Assembly: GCA_003447595.1 (NCBI GenBank)
Contig: DLYT01000067.1
Location: 4,717 to 15,461 of the forward strand
Direction: 5' to 3'
DNA length: 10,745 bases
Origin: Porphyromonadaceae bacterium
GTDB taxonomy: Bacteria > Bacteroidota > Bacteroidia > Bacteroidales > CAMTPD01
In this document: piece after piece, positions 6,260-10,745 of the stretch
Numbering within the stretch: position 1 is the stretch's first letter
How the letters are laid out: every line of letters starts with the position of its first letter
The notes under the pieces: model-generated
Database searches by the model: none
What the model saw: only the letters and a program-made list of their open reading frames with translations
Told to the model about the DNA's origin: nothing
Made by a program: the position numbers and the translations under genes

Positions 6260-6296
6260 ACGCTGAATTTTTACGAATACAAAATAAACGATATAT

Positions 6297-8045
6297 ATGA
6301 CTAAATATTTGTACGATAAAACCCCTTGGATAGAGGTGGAAGGTGTGTGTATTGAAGGTTGGAATGAGGTTGTTTCTACGTTAAATGAAGTGGCACCAAA
6401 TGATGGCAAAGATCGTAAGATAGTTGTAGTAGAGTGTTATCCGGGTGTATTGCACGAAGAACTATCCGGCAATTTACAGGGTATTAATCATGACTTGTTT
6501 ATCGATACCCGTACATTAATGCTTTCGGAAGATGAAATTAGAGATCTTACATGGCCCGATGTCACAGACGATACAATCTTTGGTTACCTTACACGCTTAC
6601 GTCTCGAGCAATACTTTTCGGAGGATGCAATTGAGCAAGCTCGTGCAATGATTGATGCTTGCAAAGGTAATGTGATTGTATATGGAATAGGAGCAGCGCT
6701 TGTTTGTCCCGAATCAGATTGCCTGGTTTATGCTGATATGGCTCGTTGGGAAATTCAAGCTCGTCAGCGTTTAGGACTTGTAAATGGAGTAGGGGTAAAA
6801 GATAGCGATGAAGCTCCGGGTATTCAATACAAAAGAGGTTACTTTGTCGATTGGCGTGTTTGCGATCATCACAAGAAGTCATTGTTTGATAAAGCTGATT
6901 TCTGGCTTGACACCAATAAAGCGAATAACCCTAAAATGATAGCAGGAAGCGTACATCTTCATGCTTTGCGCAATGCCGTGAAACAACCCTTTAGAGTCGT
7001 TCCGTTTTTTGATCCGGGACCTTGGGGCGGACAATGGATGAAGGAGGTTTGCGATCTTGATCGCTCAAAGACCAACTTTGCATGGTGCTTTGATTGTGTG
7101 CCCGAAGAGAACAGCTTGCTGATTCATGTAGACGGAAAGATCGTTGAGATTCCTTCGATCAATCTTGTGTTTTATCAATCGAAAGAGTTACTAGGAGAGC
7201 CTGTAGAGTCTCGTTTTGGACAAGAGTTTCCGATTCGTTTCGACTTTTTAGATACGATGAAGGGAGGTAATCTAAGTTTGCAGGTGCACCCAACTACGCA
7301 ATACATTCGTGACCAGTTTGGTATGTACTATACGCAAGACGAAAGTTACTATATTCTAGACGCGGATAAAAATGCAACTGTATATTTGGGTGTAAAGAAT
7401 GGAGTGGATTCCAAAGAGATGATTGCAGCATTGCAAGAGGCTCAAAAAGGTGAGGCACCTTTCGATACAGATCGTTTTATTAATCAATTTCCTGCAAAGA
7501 AGCACGACCACTTTTTGATACCTAACGGGACTATTCACTGTTCGGGGGCTGATAGCATGGTGTTGGAAATCAGCGCAACTCCTTATATATTTACATTCAA
7601 GTTATGGGATTGGAATCGTTTGGGTCTTGACGGTAAGCCTCGTCCTATCAATATAAAGCATGGTGCAAACGTAATTCAATGGAATCGTGACACTGATTAT
7701 TGCCAATCTCAATTGGTAAATCAAGTAACACCAATTGCACAAGGCGAAGGATGGCGCGAAGAACGTACGGGGCTTCATGAAAATGAATTTATCGAAACAC
7801 GTCGTCATTGGTTTACCGACGCGGTTACACACCATACCGGAGGTGGCGTGAATGTGCTAAATTTGGTCGAAGGGGATGAGGCTATTGTAGAAAGTCCGAC
7901 AGGGGCTTTTGATCCGTTTGTGGTGCATTATGCCGAAACCTTTATTATACCTGCGCAATTGGGTGAGTATACGATCAAGCCATATGGACAAAGCGAAGGT
8001 AAAGAGTGTGCTACAATCAAAGCATACGTTCGCTTTAGAGACTAA
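6297..8045 (+). CDS. manA: Class I mannose-6-phosphate isomerase with N-terminal degenerate kinase-like domain
   Basis: Interconverts mannose-6-phosphate and fructose-6-phosphate in the cytoplasm. The 582-residue protein has two parts. Residues about 232-582 are a zinc-dependent type I isomerase: WGGQWM (243-248), SLQVHP (327-332) with metal ligands Gln329 and His331, DESYYIL with Glu349, IPNGTIH with His414, and RLGLDGKPRP (441-450) near the active site. Residues about 40-230 look like a P-loop kinase of the uridine kinase type that has lost its Walker A motif: strand KIVVVECYPG (41-50) has no GKS/T, then GNVIVYGIGAAL (124-135) and VYADMARWEIQARQR (144-158), which resembles the arginine-bearing lid of such kinases. 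Ordinary ManA is 300-400 residues, so the extra domain explains the length. First gene of the operon, 34 bases before the sugar kinase, with an A-rich leader and no Shine-Dalgarno. Isomerase call firm; N-terminal call moderate. Confidence 0.92.
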   Translation: MTKYLYDKTPWIEVEGVCIEGWNEVVSTLNEVAPNDGKDRKIVVVECYPGVLHEELSGNLQGINHDLFIDTRTLMLSEDEIRDLTWPDVTDDTIFGYLTRLRLEQYFSEDAIEQARAMIDACKGNVIVYGIGAALVCPESDCLVYADMARWEIQARQRLGLVNGVGVKDSDEAPGIQYKRGYFVDWRVCDHHKKSLFDKADFWLDTNKANNPKMIAGSVHLHALRNAVKQPFRVVPFFDPGPWGGQWMKEVCDLDRSKTNFAWCFDCVPEENSLLIHVDGKIVEIPSINLVFYQSKELLGEPVESRFGQEFPIRFDFLDTMKGGNLSLQVHPTTQYIRDQFGMYYTQDESYYILDADKNATVYLGVKNGVDSKEMIAALQEAQKGEAPFDTDRFINQFPAKKHDHFLIPNGTIHCSGADSMVLEISATPYIFTFKLWDWNRLGLDGKPRPINIKHGANVIQWNRDTDYCQSQLVNQVTPIAQGEGWREERTGLHENEFIETRRHWFTDAVTHHTGGGVNVLNLVEGDEAIVESPTGAFDPFVVHYAETFIIPAQLGEYTIKPYGQSEGKECATIKAYVRFRD

Positions 8046-8079
8046 CAAGAATAGAAACTCGATATAAAAGATATAGGAT

Positions 8080-9192
8080 ATGAAATACAGTTATGATAAA
8101 CGAATTGTATTGACGCTTGATGCGGGAGGTACAAACTTTGTGTTTTCAGCAATTCGTTCCAATGAAGAGATTGTAGAGCCGGTTCGGTTTCCTTCTTCGG
8201 CAGACGATTTGGATAAATGTCTGGATACACTCGAAAAAGGGTTTCGAGCAGTAATGGCGCAACTCAAAGAGAAGCCTGTTGCGATTAGTTTTGCATTTCC
8301 CGGTCCGGCCGATTATGTAAACGGAATTATTGGCGATTTGCCAAATCTTCCGGCATTCAGAGGCGGTGTCGCATTGGGGCCTTATTTGCATGAGCTATTT
8401 GGACTTCCTGTTTTTATCAATAACGACGGAGATTTGTTTGCATATGGCGAATCCATGTCGGGAACATTGCCTTGGATTAATGCAATGCTCGAGTCGGAAG
8501 CGAATCCGAAGCGTTATCATAACCTGATTGGCCTTACTTTCGGAACAGGATTTGGGTGTGGTGTATGCATTAACGGGTATTTGAATCGGGGCGACAACGG
8601 AAGCGGTGGTGATATCTGGGTGTTTCGCAATCACATGTTGCCAGAATACATTGTAGAGGAAAGTGTGAGTATCCGTGCCGTAAAACGCGTATACGCAGAG
8701 CGTAGCGGAATACAAAATCCGGAACTTACACCTAAAGATATCTTTGAAATTGCAGAAGGGAAACAAGCCGGAAATCAAATCGCGGCACAAGAGGCTTTTG
8801 CAGAAATGGGACGTGTAGCCGGTGAAGCTATTGCCGATGCAATCACGTTGGTAGATGGTATGGTTGTAATTGGAGGCGGTTTGTCCGGAGCACAATCGTA
8901 TTTTATGCCTGCATTGGTTGCTCAACTCAATAATTCAATTAAGTTGATGAACGGTGGTACAGTGCCACGTATTCAAAGTCATGCGTATAACCTCGAAGAT
9001 GAGTTTCAACTGAATGAATTCTTACAATCAAGTGTGCACGAAGTGAAGATCCCTCGTTCTGAAAAGACGATCTCTTACAATACCGAAAAGCGAGTAGGTA
9101 TTGCGATTTCAAAATTAGGAACAAGTCAGGCCATTTCGTTGGGAGCTTATGCTTTTGCGTTATCGGAACTCGATAAACTAGAAGCACTATGA
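8080..9192 (+). CDS. ROK-family sugar kinase (probable mannokinase/hexokinase)
   Basis: Probable ATP-dependent cytoplasmic sugar kinase of 370 residues. ROK features are the phosphate-1 loop LDAGGTNF (13-20), a sugar-binding FPGPADYVNG (73-82), the catalytic-base region INNDGD with Asp116, the phosphate-2 loop LTFGTGFGCG (152-161) and the adenosine motif VIGGGLSGA (263-271). The usual GEIGH is replaced by GGDIW (176-180), and the zinc-binding CxCGxxGC is absent, with EYIVEESVS (189-197) in that region. A segment of about 40 residues (297-337) before the C-terminal helix is longer than in typical glucokinases. Placed directly after the isomerase and overlapping the mannosidase gene by four bases, its likely substrate is mannose; fructose or glucose cannot be excluded, and some Bacteroides ROK enzymes (RokA) accept several hexoses. 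No DNA-binding domain, so it is not a ROK repressor. Confidence 0.92.
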   Translation: MKYSYDKRIVLTLDAGGTNFVFSAIRSNEEIVEPVRFPSSADDLDKCLDTLEKGFRAVMAQLKEKPVAISFAFPGPADYVNGIIGDLPNLPAFRGGVALGPYLHELFGLPVFINNDGDLFAYGESMSGTLPWINAMLESEANPKRYHNLIGLTFGTGFGCGVCINGYLNRGDNGSGGDIWVFRNHMLPEYIVEESVSIRAVKRVYAERSGIQNPELTPKDIFEIAEGKQAGNQIAAQEAFAEMGRVAGEAIADAITLVDGMVVIGGGLSGAQSYFMPALVAQLNNSIKLMNGGTVPRIQSHAYNLEDEFQLNEFLQSSVHEVKIPRSEKTISYNTEKRVGIAISKLGTSQAISLGAYAFALSELDKLEAL

Positions 9193-10745
9193 AGCATATC
9201 TTATTAGGCTCTGTTTTGTTTTATGCAGCAAGTATTTGTGGGCAAAACAATGTAGTGTGGAGTATTGGAGAGAGTAATAATTCTCCATCTGAGTTGGCGC
9301 TAGGTCCAGATGATTACAAGCAGTTTCTTGCAAACGACTTCGGTTACGAAGATCGTTATTTCTTGATTGGTAAATCGGAAGCAAAGAAAGACTTTCCATA
9401 TATATTGCCCGGTCCGGCTGATGAATGGGGTGGTACATGGAGTACGTCGGGATGGCGCACACATGACATTAATATTCTTTTCAATTTGGAGAGTAAACCT
9501 GCTCAAGGTACATGGAAGCTTGTTGTCGATTTATACGACACACAACAGGAGAAAGCTCCTAAGTTTAAGGTTTCAATCAATGGCAAGTCATTCGTTTACG
9601 ACTTAGCAACCGGTGGAGGCTGTGTTGAATCAAAAGCAAGTGGTATTGCCAAAGAACAAATATTGGATATTCCTTTTGATGCATCGGCTTTGAAGAAAGG
9701 GGGAAATCAGGTTTCGCTCTCTATTCTCGAAGGATCATGGGTTGCGTTTGATCAAGTGCGTCTCGAAGGTCCTAAGGGGAATGTTACCTTACCTTCTGAA
9801 GAAGCTTTTGTTCGTAATGTTGAGGCGGCTCGTTATGAGTTGGATCAAAATGGCAAACGTGTACAACCTTTATTGATAGATATCGAGCATTTAGACGGAA
9901 GTCCGACAGTAACGGTAGAGTTAAATGGAAAGTCTATTTATTCTGCAACGCTCGATACAGCTCGCTACATCTTAGAAGCACCAATGCCGGCGGTGAAGAA
10001 AAAGCAGAAAGGTGCGTATCGAGTTCTTGCCAATAATAAGATTATAGCAGAAGGTACGGTAGATCGCAATCCTGAGTCGTTAGCTACAGCGGCCGACTAT
10101 GTGGACACGCGAATCGGAACAGCTCACTCTCGATGGATGATTGCTCCGGGCCCTTGGATGCCATTTAGTATGGTGAAGTTGAGTCCAGATAATCAAAATG
10201 CAGGATGGCAGGCAGGTTATCAGCCATCGTTCGAAACGGTAGGTTGCTTTAGCCACATCCATGAGTGGACGATGGGTGGATTGGGTATGATGCCGACAAA
10301 TGGGATTTTGAAAATGCGTGTAGGAGATGAGATGCGTCCCGATGAAGGATATCGTTCTCGTATCAATAAGCATACGGAAGAAGCACCGCTTGGCTATTAC
10401 AAAGTCGACTTGACAGACTACGATATTACAGCCGAACTTACCGGAACTACCCGTTGCGGATTTCAGCGATATACTTTCCCAAATGGAAAAGGAGACGGAA
10501 GAGTCTTAATCGATTTGCAAATACCGACCGAATACAATTACAACCTCAATCGAGTAGAACTAAAGAAAGTATCTGATTATCGAATCGAAGGCTTTAGTGA
10601 TCAGAGCTCGCCGAATGTGTGGAGTAGTGATGCCGATCAAGATTACATCATTCATTTTGTAATTGAGTTTGACAAACCAATCAAGAAGTTTGGCGGATGG
10701 ATCGACGATAAAATCATCGATGGTTCTGTTGTTGCGGCCGACTCG
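9189..10745 (+). CDS. GH92 alpha-mannosidase with N-terminal carbohydrate-binding-like domain, 3'-truncated
   Basis: Calcium-dependent exo-alpha-mannosidase family, expected to release mannose outside the cytoplasm. The reading frame starts at an ATG overlapping the kinase stop (ATGA, 9189-9192) and stays open for 519 codons to the window end. A signal peptide is visible (MKHILLGSVLFYAASICGQ); Cys17 follows ASI, a poor lipobox, so signal peptidase I cleavage after CG is as likely. Residues about 22-195 (from VVWSIGESNNSPSELA to WVAFDQVRLEGP) resemble the galactose-binding-like module found at the end of family 4 rhamnogalacturonan lyases. Residues about 200-298 are a beta-rich linker domain. 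GH92 proper starts at YVDTRIGTAHSRWMIAPGPW (304-323), then LSPDNQNAGWQAGY and CFSHIHEW (353-360). The catalytic acid and base lie in the missing half, so linkage specificity cannot be judged. Third gene of the mannose operon. Confidence 0.9.
   Translation, partial: MKHILLGSVLFYAASICGQNNVVWSIGESNNSPSELALGPDDYKQFLANDFGYEDRYFLIGKSEAKKDFPYILPGPADEWGGTWSTSGWRTHDINILFNLESKPAQGTWKLVVDLYDTQQEKAPKFKVSINGKSFVYDLATGGGCVESKASGIAKEQILDIPFDASALKKGGNQVSLSILEGSWVAFDQVRLEGPKGNVTLPSEEAFVRNVEAARYELDQNGKRVQPLLIDIEHLDGSPTVTVELNGKSIYSATLDTARYILEAPMPAVKKKQKGAYRVLANNKIIAEGTVDRNPESLATAADYVDTRIGTAHSRWMIAPGPWMPFSMVKLSPDNQNAGWQAGYQPSFETVGCFSHIHEWTMGGLGMMPTNGILKMRVGDEMRPDEGYRSRINKHTEEAPLGYYKVDLTDYDITAELTGTTRCGFQRYTFPNGKGDGRVLIDLQIPTEYNYNLNRVELKKVSDYRIEGFSDQSSPNVWSSDADQDYIIHFVIEFDKPIKKFGGWIDDKIIDGSVVAADS

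Noticed and set aside
6240..6299. Direct repeat GATATATATG at 6240-6249 and 6290-6299, 50 bases apart
   Set aside because: Low-information AT alternation, and the second copy contains the isomerase start codon; likely coincidence, though the spacing near five helical turns was noted.
8395..8925. 176-codon minus-strand open frame inside the ROK kinase gene
   Set aside because: Antisense to clear ROK motifs; the translation is rich in Cys and His without pattern, typical of a shadow frame.

Overview
The window looks like chromosomal DNA from a member of the Bacteroidota, most likely order Bacteroidales. The evidence is the gene content (GH97 and GH92 glycosidases, an AraC-type regulator beside sugar genes), promoter-like boxes matching the Bacteroides TAnnTTTG/TTTG pattern, and the general lack of Shine-Dalgarno sequences before starts. 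Genus cannot be fixed from sequence reading alone. No tRNA, rRNA, CRISPR array, insertion sequence or integrase was seen. Almost all DNA is coding; the longest gene-free stretch (3757-3990, 234 bases) holds a promoter and a hairpin.

Layout. (1) 1-1629, plus strand: the 3' part of a GH97 glycoside hydrolase whose start lies before the window. (2) 1630-1824: a convergent junction with three hairpin terminators. (3) 1825-3756, minus strand: a three-gene unit of a NifU-like Fe-S scaffold homologue, a 62-residue two-helix membrane protein overlapping it by 8 bases, and a GGGtGRT-family protein of unknown function. It has a good promoter, palindromes around the predicted transcription start and a possible leader RNA structure. 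(4) 3991-5175, minus strand: a transglutaminase-like lipoprotein. (5) 5233-6189, minus strand: an AraC-family regulator. (6) 6190-6296: a divergent control region with a perfect 14-base palindrome. (7) 6297-10745, plus strand: a mannose-6-phosphate isomerase with an extra N-terminal kinase-like domain, a ROK sugar kinase, and a secreted GH92 alpha-mannosidase that runs off the window. The kinase and mannosidase genes overlap as ATGA.

How the genes fit together. The plus-strand operon reads as a mannose salvage route: GH92 frees mannose outside the cytoplasm, the ROK kinase would make mannose-6-phosphate, and the isomerase would convert it to fructose-6-phosphate. The AraC protein is the obvious candidate regulator. 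No transporter or SusC/SusD pair is present in the window. The GGGtGRT unit has no evident link to sugars; its strong CGT arginine codon preference suggests high expression, and it is the best candidate here for an undescribed system, probably related to iron-sulfur chemistry.
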